The notes under the pieces are model-generated. The model had not been told where the DNA came from, ran no database searches, and saw nothing but the letters and a program-made list of their open reading frames with translations. The translations under genes were made by a program, and so were the position numbers. From Gemmataceae bacterium (GTDB taxonomy: Bacteria; Planctomycetota; Planctomycetia; Gemmatales; Gemmataceae), in assembly GCA_901538445.1 (NCBI GenBank), contig LR594584.1, forward strand, positions 3,195,586-3,259,585: 64,000 bases of DNA. The letters are read 5' to 3'. Each line of letters begins with the position of its first letter. Position 1 is the first letter of the stretch. Shown here piece by piece: positions 40,968-50,170 of the stretch.

Positions 40968-42200
40968 TCACTTCACCGGCACGCAGACGAGGTTGTTGTC
41001 GTCGCGGAGGTACAGGTGGCCGTCCACCAGGGCCGGGTGCGCCCACGTCTTGTCGCACACCTTCGACTTCGCGAGCACCTTGAACTCCGTTGCGCTCGGC
41101 TCGAACAGCGTCAGCACGCCGTTGTCGTCGAGCATCAAGAGCCGCTCCTTGCCGGGCGGCCCGCACCGCACAATCGCGGCGTGGTACTTCCCGACACCGG
41201 CCTTCTCCCACGCGCCCTTGCCCGTCGCCAGCTCCACGCACCGCAGGGTGATGGTCGGGTTCGTGATCGACGCCGCACCGTTGACCATGTACACGTACTC
41301 GCCGACGGCCACGGGCGTCGAGAAGTAGCACGTCAGCTTCTTGTTCGCCCAGAGCTTGTGGGCCGCGAACTTCCCGTCCTTCTCGGTGAGGCCGAGCCCG
41401 ATCGAGCCCGATGTGACCGTACTGCCGAGGACTACGTCGCCGACCTTGATCGGCGTCGCCGACGACTCGACCAACTGCCCGACCTTCCCCTCGAACGGCA
41501 CCGCCCACAGCTTCTCGCCCTTCGGGCTCAGGCCGAGGAGGTTCGCCCCGGTCAGGAAGATGAACTGCCCACCGGCGAACACCGGCGACGAGTAACTGGC
41601 GGGCTCGTCGGTCGCCTTCCACGCGGTCTTGCCGGTCTTCGCGTCGAACGCCACGACCCCGGCCCCCTTGCCGCCGACCATGACGACAACGTGACCGTCC
41701 ACGACGATCGGCGAGGTCGAGATGCCGAAGAACAGGTTCTGCGCGTTGAACTCCTTGAGGGTGTCCACCTTCCATGAGATTTCGCCGGTCTTCGCGTCCC
41801 AGCACGCGAGGACGCCGGTGCCGCCGAGCGTGAACACCGAGCCGTTCGAGACCGCGGGCGTGGACCGCGGGCCGTTGCCGAACAGCGGCTTGAACTCGGG
41901 CCGGTCGTAGCTCTTCTCCCACAGCAGGTCGCCGGTCTTTGCGTCGTACGCGGCCAGGGCGTCGGCGTTCTTGCCCTTCGGCTGGTAGAAGGCGTAGACG
42001 ACGCCGCTCGCGACGACCGGCGAGCTGTGCGCCTCGCCGACCGGCTTCTTCCACAGCGGCTTCAGGTCGCCCTTCCACGGTTCGACGGCTTCGGCGGTGG
42101 TGTCGTCGCGGGTCGGGCCGAGGAACTGCGGCCAGTCGGCAGCCGCACCGGTGGCAGCGAGCGCGAGAGCGAGGGACAGCGGGGCCACGGAGCGGAGCAT
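40968..42200 (-). CDS. Secreted PQQ-like beta-propeller protein
   Basis: A 410-residue exported protein. It has a signal peptide (1-22), then ADWPQFLGPTRDD, and repeated propeller blades with KTGDLLWEKSY, ACWDAKTGEISWKV and AFDAKTGKTAWKA. These are PQQ-dehydrogenase-like repeats without a visible catalytic site or quinone-binding set, so a binding or scaffold role is likely. AGGAGG lies before the ATG. A paralog is at 47221-48543. Confidence 0.85.
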   Translation of the reverse strand: MLRSVAPLSLALALAATGAAADWPQFLGPTRDDTTAEAVEPWKGDLKPLWKKPVGEAHSSPVVASGVVYAFYQPKGKNADALAAYDAKTGDLLWEKSYDRPEFKPLFGNGPRSTPAVSNGSVFTLGGTGVLACWDAKTGEISWKVDTLKEFNAQNLFFGISTSPIVVDGHVVVMVGGKGAGVVAFDAKTGKTAWKATDEPASYSSPVFAGGQFIFLTGANLLGLSPKGEKLWAVPFEGKVGQLVESSATPIKVGDVVLGSTVTSGSIGLGLTEKDGKFAAHKLWANKKLTCYFSTPVAVGEYVYMVNGAASITNPTITLRCVELATGKGAWEKAGVGKYHAAIVRCGPPGKERLLMLDDNGVLTLFEPSATEFKVLAKSKVCDKTWAHPALVDGHLYLRDDNNLVCVPVK

Positions 42201-42226
42201 GCGGAACCTCCTGCGGGCCGGGTGCG

Positions 42227-42838
42227 TCAGATCGTGGGCGGCGGAACCAGGGGTAGAGCGTGCCGGGCGTCCGGCAGGGTCATGCTATCCGGCGCGGAAA
42301 CCGCCGGCCGCTCCCGCACCGCGGCGTTCAGGAAGTGGTGCAACGGCGAGTAGTTCCAGCCGGCGTCGTGTTCGTTCGCGATCGCCTTGAGCCTCGCGAT
42401 GGCCAGCTCCGTGATCTCGACCATGCGGTCGGCGTAGGCCGGGTCGCAGAAGTAGATGCGGCACCCGAGCGGGCGCGCGTCACGGGCCGTGCAGAGGCCG
42501 CTCACCTGGAACGGGCACCCGTCGCGGGTCACGGGCTGGGTGTAAGCCGGGGCCGATTCGAGAAGGATTTCGGCTTCGAAGTGGGAAATGAACAGCGTGT
42601 GGCCGTACTCGGTGAACCGGCAGCACTTGCCGGACGCTTCGCACCGCGGCCCGGCGGCCCGCACCGCGGCGTCGGCGTCGGCGTACACGGCCAGCACGGC
42701 CTTTCGAACGGCGTCACTACTCGAGGGCGTATCGATGGAGCGGGTCCGGTGAGTGATTGAGGGGCGGGCTCCGGGGTCACGCGAACTGGTGACGCCCCGG
42801 CGGCCGCCCCTCAATGATATACTCGCACCCCGCGGCAC
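42227..42838 (-). CDS. YkgJ-type Cys-cluster protein
   Basis: The Cys-cluster family pattern is clear from about residue 60 on: CEASGKCCRFTEYGHTLFISHFEAE, CPFQVSGLCTARDARPLGCRIYFC. These conserved Cys residues bind zinc or an Fe-S cluster. The coding signal begins near S-I-D-T-P-S (about 42736). Residues 1-34 from the GTG at 42838 look non-native, and a GTG at 42697 is an alternative. The start is therefore unresolved. Confidence 0.7.
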   Translation of the reverse strand: MPRGASISLRGGRRGVTSSRDPGARPSITHRTRSIDTPSSSDAVRKAVLAVYADADAAVRAAGPRCEASGKCCRFTEYGHTLFISHFEAEILLESAPAYTQPVTRDGCPFQVSGLCTARDARPLGCRIYFCDPAYADRMVEITELAIARLKAIANEHDAGWNYSPLHHFLNAAVRERPAVSAPDSMTLPDARHALPLVPPPTI

Positions 42839-42848
42839 GGAACCGGCA

Positions 42849-42868
42849 GGCAGGCACGAATGCCTGCC
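42849..42868 (-). terminator. Hairpin after thyX
   Basis: An 8-bp stem GGCAGGCA / TGCCTGCC with a CGAA loop, 9 bp after the thyX stop. There is no T-tract. Confidence 0.4.
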
Positions 42869-42877
42869 CCACCAGAT

Positions 42878-43717
42878 CTACACCTTCTTGTACGGCGTGG
42901 TGACCTCGAACGTGCCGTCCGGGAGCGGGACGCGGACGTAGTCGCCGAAGAGGTTCGGCGAGTCCTTCTGGAGGATCTCCAGGAACGCGCCGGCGAGCTT
43001 GCGGATCTCGGGCTCGGCGAACGCGCTGCCGCGCTGCTCGAGGAAGTGCCGCAGCGCACGCGCGTTGGCCGTCACGAAGATCTTCGTCTCGGTCGCGTTC
43101 GGGAGCACGCTTCGGGCGGCCTGCCGGGCGGTCTTGCGGCGCGTGGTGCGGTCGGCGTCGGGCGGGAGCATCGCGGCGGCCGCGGCCGCCGGGTCCGCGA
43201 GCTTCGCGTTCAGCTTCTCGGCGAGTTTGACGTACGCGGCGTGCGAGTGCCGGACCGACTCCAGCCAGATCGCGTGCAACTCGGGGTCGTTGGCGATGAT
43301 GTCCGGCTCGACGTACTCGGCGACCGACTCGTCCACGTACCGCTGCGAGAGCTGCGAGTACGACATCCCGGCCCGGTGCCGGACGAGTTCGTGCGTGAGG
43401 GTCCGCGAGATGCCGGTGATGACGAAGTTCCACACCGCGTGTTCGAGGACGGACCCGTGCCCGACCTCTTTGATGTGGTTCAGGTAGGCGTGGTTGCCGC
43501 CGGGCCGCGGCTTGGCGAAGCTCATGTAGCAGACGCGGCCGGCCGTCTCGGTGAGCACCTCGCCGGCGACCTCGCTGTCGCTCTCCCAGCTCACGCCGTG
43601 GTCGCCGAGGAACCGCGACAGCTCCGCATCGTCGATGGACTGCTTGCCCACGACGTACACGGCCGGCTCGGTGAGGATGCGGATGGCTTCGTCCAATCGC
43701 GGTGCCGCCGTGACCAT
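42878..43717 (-). CDS. thyX: Flavin-dependent thymidylate synthase
   Basis: A 279-residue ThyX that makes dTMP from dUMP using FAD and methylene-tetrahydrofolate. The family signature RHRAGMSYSQLSQRY is at about 112-126. The N-terminal YMSFAKPRPGGNHAYLNHIKEVGHGSVLEHAVWNF and the C-terminal ALRHFLEQRGSAFAEPEIRKLA are typical. It may be the main dTMP source if no ThyA exists in this organism. Confidence 0.95.
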   Translation of the reverse strand: MVTAAPRLDEAIRILTEPAVYVVGKQSIDDAELSRFLGDHGVSWESDSEVAGEVLTETAGRVCYMSFAKPRPGGNHAYLNHIKEVGHGSVLEHAVWNFVITGISRTLTHELVRHRAGMSYSQLSQRYVDESVAEYVEPDIIANDPELHAIWLESVRHSHAAYVKLAEKLNAKLADPAAAAAAMLPPDADRTTRRKTARQAARSVLPNATETKIFVTANARALRHFLEQRGSAFAEPEIRKLAGAFLEILQKDSPNLFGDYVRVPLPDGTFEVTTPYKKV

Positions 43718-43801
43718 GGTTCGCGTGCCTCGCTCGACGGGAGAACTTCTCGTCGCGCGGGAATACCCCCCAGCCTGCCCCGCGCCAACCCCAACCGCCC
43801 T

Positions 43802-46138
43802 CTACTTCGGGCGGCGGTAGAAGCGGTTCGCGACGAGCCCCTCGGTCGCGAGCAGCATCAGCACCGCGATGAGGAGCCACGGGAACAGGTCGATCGGCTG
43901 ATCGACGATCACCTTGAGGATGTCGGCGAGCTTCACGTTCTTGTCGAGCGGCGCGACCGTGTCCTTGCCGGTCACGTCCTCGATCACCTCGACCGGCACC
44001 TTGTCCAGCGTGCTCTCCTCGGCCGGCGCGTTGAGGCTGAACCCGTCGCGCCACTGCGGCTCGAGCGACACGCGGAAGTTCCCGGCGAACAGCGTCCGCG
44101 GCGGCCCGAGCCGCAGTTCGGTCTGCTTGTCGCCGACCTCGATCGGCTCGGCCCCGCCCGGCCCTTCGAGGAGCACCTTCGTGCCCCGCGGCAAGCCACC
44201 CTTCGGCAGCGGCACGGTCACCGTTTGGCCCGCGATGAAGTTGAAGTTCGCGTCGGCGGTGTCGCCGGCGAGGTAGCGGGCCACGAGCCACGGGAACACG
44301 ACCGACCACGTCGAGCCCTCGAGGTCCCAGTAGTCGTTCCACGCCGGGTCGTCCTGGGTCGGCACGTCGAGGCGCGTCGTGAGCAGCACCACGCGGCCCT
44401 TCACGCGCGTCGGCTCCCTCGGGTCGGGCACGCCGCGCTCCAGCACCGCGGGCCGGCGGTCGCCGGGCTTCTCGGCGTCGTTGTACGCGACCACCACCGT
44501 CGCCTCGGGAGCCTTCGACACCTCCCAGTACTTCACCGCCCGCCGCGGGTTCTTGACGGCGTCCACGTTCCCCTTCGCCTGCCACCCCTGAAACGGCTTG
44601 AGCATCGGGTGCTGGATCACCTTGTCGTCGAGGAACCACGTCGCACCGTTGCGGCCGTCGCGGGGCTGCTCCCACCCGGGGGCGGTCTGCTGCGGCGGGG
44701 CCGGGTCCACCTTGCGCGTGTCGATGACCGTCTTGAACTGGCCCGGCACCAGGTTCCCGCCGACGAGGTAGCCGTCGGCCTTCACGTCGCGGCCGGGCGC
44801 GATGACGAGCTTGCCGCCGGCCTCGACGTACGGCCGGAGCTTCTCCCAGAGCGTGTCGAGCGTGCCGTGCTTATCGCTCGGGTCGGCCACGCCGAGGAGC
44901 GCGACGACCTCGAACACGCGGATGTTTTCTTCCACCAGCTTGCCGTTGGGCTTCGCCGGGTCCGGGTACTCGACGACCGTGCGGCCGTCCTTGAGCTTCA
45001 CGTCGCCGGGCCGCACCACGAGGCACCCGAACTCGCCCTTGGACTGGTGCGCGAGCTGCCAAAACGCGGTGCCGTCCGGGTCGTCGGCGACGGTCAGGAT
45101 GCGGCGTGCTTCGCCGACTTTGAACGTGAGGTAGCGGACGTTGTCGGCCATCAGCATGTCCGCGGCCTTGAGCGAGAACTCGACCTGGTGCAGGCCCGGC
45201 TTCAAGTCCTTGAAGTCGAACGTGACGGCCCGCGACTGGCCGTACGGCACGGTCGCCTGCCGCACCACCGCGTCGTTCGCCCCGTCGAGCTTCGCGAGGA
45301 CGTTCACCTCGATGGGCGGCAGGTCGGCCGGCCCCGTGGCGGCGACCGTCACGGTGATCGACGCCGGCTGGTTCGCGGGGATGACCTGTGGCCGCATCTC
45401 GGCGGAGAGGATGCCGACGTTCATGGGCTTCTCGACCCCCACGTCGATGACGGCCTGCGCCGGCACCGGGGCCGGCACCTTGTCGCGGAGCTTCTTGAGG
45501 TCTTCCGCCTGCCCGGGATCCCAGCTCGCCGCGGCCCGGTCGGTGATCACCGCGAGCAACTTCGGGAGTTCCTCCGGCTTCTCGACGTCCTGCGTCTCGA
45601 TCTTGGTGAGGAGCTGGTAGCCCTGCGACACGGCCGCGGTGACCGGCCGCCCGCCGGCCCGCGGCTTGTCGAGCTTGCCGATCCGCTTGCGGGCGTCGGC
45701 GACCGGCTCCCAGAGCGCCGCGCCGGGCTCGTCGGTGGTCACCACGGCGACCGGCGACTTGTCGGGCAGTTCGTCGAGCAACTCGAGGGCGCGGCGGCGG
45801 GCCTCGTCGAGCCGGGTCTTGTCGCCGGCGGTGTACCCCATGCTCGGGCTGGTGTCGATCACGACGACGGTGGCGACCGGTTGCTCGCCGCGGATGTGGA
45901 GCCGGTCGCTGTACACCGTGGGCTGGTACAGGGTGAGGCTGAACAGCGCGATGAGGAGCATCCGCATGGCGAGCAGCACGAAGTGCCGGAGCCGGAGCTT
46001 GCGCTGGTTGGTCTTCAGCTTCTGGGTGAGGAACCGGAACGCCGGGAAGTTGAGCCGCTTGGGCTCCTGCTTCATGATCAGGTGCAGGAGGACCGGGAGG
46101 CCGACGAGGGCCGCACCGGTGAGAAGAATCGCGTTCAT
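43802..46138 (-). CDS. Membrane-anchored vWA-domain protein (BatA/planctomycete type)
   Basis: A 778-residue protein. Two N-terminal membrane segments (about 3-20 and 45-67) carry the KRLNFPAFRFLTQKLK loop of planctomycete double-transmembrane proteins. A vWA domain follows with VVVIDTSPSMG (MIDAS-type DxSxS near 93-97). CARF-like beta domains (about 240-700) contain a GATase/BatA-like segment, and a final membrane segment (about 755-772) precedes the basic end. Its role in envelope or MoxR-type systems is an inference. The start at 46138 gives the first hydrophobic helix. Confidence 0.8.
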   Translation of the reverse strand: MNAILLTGAALVGLPVLLHLIMKQEPKRLNFPAFRFLTQKLKTNQRKLRLRHFVLLAMRMLLIALFSLTLYQPTVYSDRLHIRGEQPVATVVVIDTSPSMGYTAGDKTRLDEARRRALELLDELPDKSPVAVVTTDEPGAALWEPVADARKRIGKLDKPRAGGRPVTAAVSQGYQLLTKIETQDVEKPEELPKLLAVITDRAAASWDPGQAEDLKKLRDKVPAPVPAQAVIDVGVEKPMNVGILSAEMRPQVIPANQPASITVTVAATGPADLPPIEVNVLAKLDGANDAVVRQATVPYGQSRAVTFDFKDLKPGLHQVEFSLKAADMLMADNVRYLTFKVGEARRILTVADDPDGTAFWQLAHQSKGEFGCLVVRPGDVKLKDGRTVVEYPDPAKPNGKLVEENIRVFEVVALLGVADPSDKHGTLDTLWEKLRPYVEAGGKLVIAPGRDVKADGYLVGGNLVPGQFKTVIDTRKVDPAPPQQTAPGWEQPRDGRNGATWFLDDKVIQHPMLKPFQGWQAKGNVDAVKNPRRAVKYWEVSKAPEATVVVAYNDAEKPGDRRPAVLERGVPDPREPTRVKGRVVLLTTRLDVPTQDDPAWNDYWDLEGSTWSVVFPWLVARYLAGDTADANFNFIAGQTVTVPLPKGGLPRGTKVLLEGPGGAEPIEVGDKQTELRLGPPRTLFAGNFRVSLEPQWRDGFSLNAPAEESTLDKVPVEVIEDVTGKDTVAPLDKNVKLADILKVIVDQPIDLFPWLLIAVLMLLATEGLVANRFYRRPK

Positions 46139-46160
46139 GCGGGCATTGTACCCGACCGGG

Positions 46161-46736
46161 TCACACCGTTTCGAGATACCACTGCTGTCCGAACCAACTG
46201 CCGCGATCGGACGCCAGTGGTGCGGGTGCCGGGAGAACCGGCTCTCGCGTGAGCCTCCGTCCATCCAGGACACCGAGGTGCAGGCCCAGGAGGATCGGGG
46301 ACGGTAACCGGCACCCCGGGTTGAGCAGCAGTTGCGCGACAACCGGCACGGCAGAAAGGAACGCAATCTTGGTCGGTTGCGGATCGAGGAGTTGGATCCA
46401 GAGCCGGCCGAGCCGGTACGCGGAGGTCGCACCGCCCACGAAAGACGGCGACATTCCGTCGGGTTCCACGATCGGGAGGTGCTCGATGAGACCCGCATCG
46501 TCGTACTTCTGCCACGCGGAAGCCTCAATGGCCGTGATCCACGCACCGGTGTCCAGAACCGCAGCATCGACCCAGTTCCGCCCCCCGGATCGATTCACGA
46601 TACACGCCGACGTGGTCAGGCGGAGGTACGGGACGACCCGCACGCCCGCCCCGGGGTCCGCGGGGTCGGTGTAGCGGCACGGGGTGAGCGGGACGCGCTC
46701 TTCGACCCGGAGGCGGATGCGTGTAGCGGGCGGCAT
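46161..46736 (-). CDS. Retropepsin-like aspartic protease-type protein
   Basis: A 191-residue protein. DAAVLDTGAWITAIEASAW (about 57-75) is the DTG(A) catalytic-loop pattern of retropepsin-like proteases, with hydrophobic strands around it (YLRLTTSACIVNR, LGRLWIQLLD, LLLNPG). A dimer would be required for activity. The start codon is close to the previous stop (gap 8 nt, or a 4-nt GTGA overlap), so the two genes are coupled. Confidence 0.65.
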   Translation of the reverse strand: MPPATRIRLRVEERVPLTPCRYTDPADPGAGVRVVPYLRLTTSACIVNRSGGRNWVDAAVLDTGAWITAIEASAWQKYDDAGLIEHLPIVEPDGMSPSFVGGATSAYRLGRLWIQLLDPQPTKIAFLSAVPVVAQLLLNPGCRLPSPILLGLHLGVLDGRRLTREPVLPAPAPLASDRGSWFGQQWYLETV

Positions 46737-46744
46737 CGCGACGG

Positions 46745-47074
46745 TCACTCGCCGGGAACGAAGTAGTGCGCGATCTGGTCCGGCGCGATCCCGCGTGAAC
46801 GGGCCGCATCCTCGGCCTCGCGGCTCACCGGGAGCAGCGCGCGGCCGTGCGCGAGCACCGCGCCCCCGGCCCAAAAGACGTACTCGCCGCGGTACTCCCG
46901 CAGCCCGCCGGCGTTGTACATCGCTTCGAGTTCGAGCCACCCGGCGACCTGGGCGAGCGTATCCGAGTTGAGCGCCTCGGGCGTACCCGCGGTACTGGTG
47001 GGACCGTGAAGGGCTGCGCCGACGGCCGGGTGCGAGGCGGGTGCGGACCCCGGAAGGGTCATCGGATCGGTCAT
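46745..47074 (-). CDS. Small hypothetical protein upstream of the protease-like gene
   Basis: A 109-residue protein (MTDPMTLPGSAPASHPAVGAALHG, then a helical WLELEAMYNAGGLREYRGEYVFWAGG, and REAEDAARSRGIAPDQIAHYFVPGE). AGGAG lies 8 bases before the ATG at 47074. It is in an operon with the aspartic-protease-like gene. No known domain. Confidence 0.6.
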   Translation of the reverse strand: MTDPMTLPGSAPASHPAVGAALHGPTSTAGTPEALNSDTLAQVAGWLELEAMYNAGGLREYRGEYVFWAGGAVLAHGRALLPVSREAEDAARSRGIAPDQIAHYFVPGE

Positions 47075-47220
47075 CGCCTGCACTCCTGTGAGGTCGCACC
47101 CGCCAATCTCGCTTCAGCCATCATACACCTGCCGCTTCGTCACGGCGACGCGGCCGCCCCTTGTCCGGCACGCCGCGGCCGCGGATCATATCAGGGCTCC
47201 CTTCCGACAGGAGGTTTCCC

Positions 47221-48543
47221 GTGACGACCCGCACCGGCTGGATTCTCGCCGCGCTCGTTCTGGCGGCCCCGCTCGCGCACGCCGACGACTGGCCCCAGTG
47301 GATGGGGCCGAAGCGCGACAACGTGTGGCGCGAGGACGGCATCATCGACACGTTCCCCAAGGGCGGCCCCAAGGTCGCGTGGCGCGCGCCGCTCGGGGCC
47401 GGGTACTCGGGGCCGGCCGTGGCCGGCGGCAAGGTGTACGTCACCGACCGCACACTCACCAAGGGCACTGCGAACCCGGACGACCCGTTCGACACCAAGA
47501 ACAAGATCCCCGGCACCGAGCGGGTGCTGTGCCTCGACGCGAAGACCGGCAAGGAACTGTGGAAGCACGAGTACGACTGCCCGTACCAGATCAGCTACCC
47601 GGCCGGACCCCGCTGCACGCCGCTCGTGAGCGACGGGAAGGTGTACACGCTGGGCGCGATGGGCAACCTGCTGTGCCTCGACGCCGAGAAGGGCACCGTC
47701 GTGTGGGCGAAGGATCTCGTCAAGGAGTACGGGGCGAAGCCGGCCATCTGGGGGTACGCGGCGCACCCGGTCCTCGACGGCAAGAAGCTCGTCACGATCG
47801 CCGGCGGCGAGGGCAGCCACGTCGTCGCGCTCGACAAGGACACCGGCAAGGAGATCTGGAAGGCCGGGCAGCAGCCGGCGGGCAGCCAGGGGTACTCGCC
47901 GGTGCTGTTCACCGAGGCCGGCGGCAAGCGGCAGATGATCGTCGCCGGCGGGAAGTCGATCTACTCCGTCAACCCCGAGACCGGCGAGCAACTCTGGACC
48001 ACGCCGTTCGCGGTCGATAACGGGTGCATGGTCATGACCCCGGTGCGGGCCGGCGAGTTCCTGTTCGTCGGCGGGTACAACGCCAAGAGCACCGTGCTGA
48101 AGCTCACCGCCGACAAGCCGGGCGTCGAGGTCGTGTGGCAGAACAAGAAGGGGCTCGGCCTCTCGCCGGTGAACGTCCAGCCGTTCCTCCAGGACAACGT
48201 CCTGTACGGGTACGACGACACCGGTGCGATGTTCGCGGTCGAGCTGCCGAGCGGGAAGCGGCTGTGGGAGGACGGCGGGCCGGTCGGCGAGAAGGTCGTC
48301 CCGTCGGGGACCGCGTTCATCGCCAAGAACGGGGACCGGTTCTTCTTCTTCGCCGAGACCGGCGACCTCGTGATCGGCAAGCTCACGCCGAAGGGGTACG
48401 AGGAGGTGAGCCGGGCGAAGGTGCTGGAGCCGACGAACACCGCCTGGGGCCACAAGGTCGTGTGGTGCGCCCCGGCCTACGCCGACAAGAAGGCGTTCAT
48501 CCGCAACGACAAGGAGATCGTCTGCCTCGACCTGGCGAAGTGA
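47221..48543 (+). CDS. Secreted PQQ-like beta-propeller protein
   Basis: A 440-residue exported protein, paralogous to the 40968-42200 product. The GTG start follows AGGAGG. Signal peptide residues 1-20, then DDWPQWMGPKRDN, and blades with CLDAKTGKELWKHE, CLDAEKGTVVWAKD, ALDKDTGKEIWKAG and SVNPETGEQLWTT. No catalytic site is seen. Typical of planctomycete envelope proteins. Confidence 0.85.
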   Translation: MTTRTGWILAALVLAAPLAHADDWPQWMGPKRDNVWREDGIIDTFPKGGPKVAWRAPLGAGYSGPAVAGGKVYVTDRTLTKGTANPDDPFDTKNKIPGTERVLCLDAKTGKELWKHEYDCPYQISYPAGPRCTPLVSDGKVYTLGAMGNLLCLDAEKGTVVWAKDLVKEYGAKPAIWGYAAHPVLDGKKLVTIAGGEGSHVVALDKDTGKEIWKAGQQPAGSQGYSPVLFTEAGGKRQMIVAGGKSIYSVNPETGEQLWTTPFAVDNGCMVMTPVRAGEFLFVGGYNAKSTVLKLTADKPGVEVVWQNKKGLGLSPVNVQPFLQDNVLYGYDDTGAMFAVELPSGKRLWEDGGPVGEKVVPSGTAFIAKNGDRFFFFAETGDLVIGKLTPKGYEEVSRAKVLEPTNTAWGHKVVWCAPAYADKKAFIRNDKEIVCLDLAK

Positions 48544-48597
48544 TCCGGTTCCCACCTGGGGCCGCGGGGGAGGCGCCCAACGGCATCGGTTATGTGT

Positions 48598-48672
48598 TCT
48601 GTAGCTGGCCTCTCTGAGGCCGGCGCTTCTGAGATTCCGTGCGCGTCCGGGGTCACAGACCCCGGCTACAGA
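48598..48672. repeat. Inverted-repeat relic related to 51333-51404
   Basis: TCTGTAGCTGGCC begins the left side (48598) and the right side ends CCCCGGCTACAGA (48672). It resembles the stronger inverted repeat at 51333-51404 and is probably a decayed copy. Confidence 0.4.
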
Positions 48673-48729
48673 AGACAAACCAAGTGGCAGCGGGCGGGAC
48701 GCCCGCGGTCCAGGGAACCACGCCCCACG

Positions 48730-50016
48730 TCACCGCGCGTACCACGCGACGAGCCGCGGAAGTTCGAGGCGGGGACCGAGCAGGCTGAGCGCGTACTTCT
48801 GGCGGCCGCGGCCGAGGAGCGGGTTGAACCCGTAGTTGTCGTCCACGATCCGCACGGCCGTCCGCACCGCGTCGTCAATCGGGCGGCCGTCGCTCGCCAG
48901 GACGCGGGCCAGCCACTCGACGGCGGCGAACGCAATCGACAGCGACTCCAGCCCGTCCCACACCGGCATCCCGAAGTTCGCCGGCCCGCAGAACTGGCCC
49001 GACTCCACCTTCACCCTCAGCCACCGCTCCAGCAACTCCTCGGACTCGTCGCCGAGCGGCCCGAGCGGCTTCTCGGCCGCGGCGAACGTGGTCACCGGGA
49101 CCGCGGCGTGCGTCTGCGGGACGCGGCCCTTCCCGCGGGCGAACCGGACCGCCGACATCAACCGCCCGAGCGCGCTCGTTTGTGCCGGCCCGCGGTCGGA
49201 GCCGGTGTCCTTGCGGACGTAGAGCGCGGCGACCGGCCGGAACACCATCTGTCCGACCCACCCGGGCGGCAGCACGTCTTCCGGCGGGCCGGGAACGTCC
49301 TCCTCGGCCTCCTCGCACAGCAGTTCGAGCAGTTCGGTGAGGCGGCTCCCGGTGATCGCCTTCTTCGGATCGCCGCCGCCGTCGAACGTCGCTTTGCGGA
49401 GCGTGGCGACGAGGAACAGCACCTTCCGCAACCGCCGCTCGACGCGGTCGTCCTCGTCGGCGAGCAGTTCGGAGACCGCCGCGGTGATGCGGCCCAGGTC
49501 GCCCCAGGTCACCTGTTGCGAGCGCTGGAGCGGGGGCGGCGGGGCGGTGACCGCGGCGGTGCCGGCCTCGCCCTCCAGTGTCGCCGCGTACCCGCGGGCC
49601 TCGGCGAGGTGCTCGGCGAGCGGCCGGCCCTTGTCCTCGACGGCCGACGGGCACGCGAACCGCAACCCGAGGTTCCAGTGCTCCCCGGCCGGCACGAGCG
49701 AGAACGGGTAGATGCGGCACGCGAGCGGTTTTGCGGCCGACCCGTGCTTGACGTGGATGCGGCACCGGTTGTCCGGCCCGAGGAACACGCACGCGCCGTC
49801 CGGTTTGTGGTTCAACCGGTGCGCCTTCGACCGCCACCCGCCGGTCCGCTTGAACAGCAACACCCCCTTCAGGTCGGGCTCGTTCGCCCAGCCCTGCGCC
49901 TCGATGCGCGCCTTCTCCTCGGCCGAAACGGAAACGTGGTACTGCCGGCAGCACGCGGTGCAGCCCTGGCAGTCCCAGTTCTGGAGCACGGTGAGTGAGC
50001 GGACGGGGAGGGGCAT
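48730..50016 (-). CDS. Cys-cluster (YkgJ/FliB-like) protein
   Basis: A 428-residue protein. NWDCQGCTACCRQYHV (about 14-29) and CVFLGPDNRCRIHVKHGSAAKPLACRIYPF (about 75-105) are the Cys-cluster of YkgJ/flagellin lysine N-methylase-like proteins. The long C-terminal region is helical, resembling FliB-type proteins. A metal cluster is likely. The start at 50016 was chosen over upstream codons inside a repeat region. Confidence 0.75.
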   Translation of the reverse strand: MPLPVRSLTVLQNWDCQGCTACCRQYHVSVSAEEKARIEAQGWANEPDLKGVLLFKRTGGWRSKAHRLNHKPDGACVFLGPDNRCRIHVKHGSAAKPLACRIYPFSLVPAGEHWNLGLRFACPSAVEDKGRPLAEHLAEARGYAATLEGEAGTAAVTAPPPPLQRSQQVTWGDLGRITAAVSELLADEDDRVERRLRKVLFLVATLRKATFDGGGDPKKAITGSRLTELLELLCEEAEEDVPGPPEDVLPPGWVGQMVFRPVAALYVRKDTGSDRGPAQTSALGRLMSAVRFARGKGRVPQTHAAVPVTTFAAAEKPLGPLGDESEELLERWLRVKVESGQFCGPANFGMPVWDGLESLSIAFAAVEWLARVLASDGRPIDDAVRTAVRIVDDNYGFNPLLGRGRQKYALSLLGPRLELPRLVAWYAR

Positions 50017-50028
50017 CTTTGGGATGGT

Positions 50029-50170
50029 GAGTGTTGGGAGTGTTTCGTGTTGAGGAGTGTTGGGAGTGTTTCGTGTTGAAGAGTGTTGCCGGACGCACCG
50101 ACCGCGTGACCTCACCGCCACGCGCTGCCCTCTCAACACTCACCAACACGAAACACTCCCAACACTCCTC
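50029..50170. repeat. Tandem and inverted short repeat
   Basis: AGTGTTGGGAGTGTTTCGTG occurs twice with a 26-bp period from about 50030, and an inverted copy is at about 50134-50169. It lies between two minus-strand genes. Confidence 0.6.
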
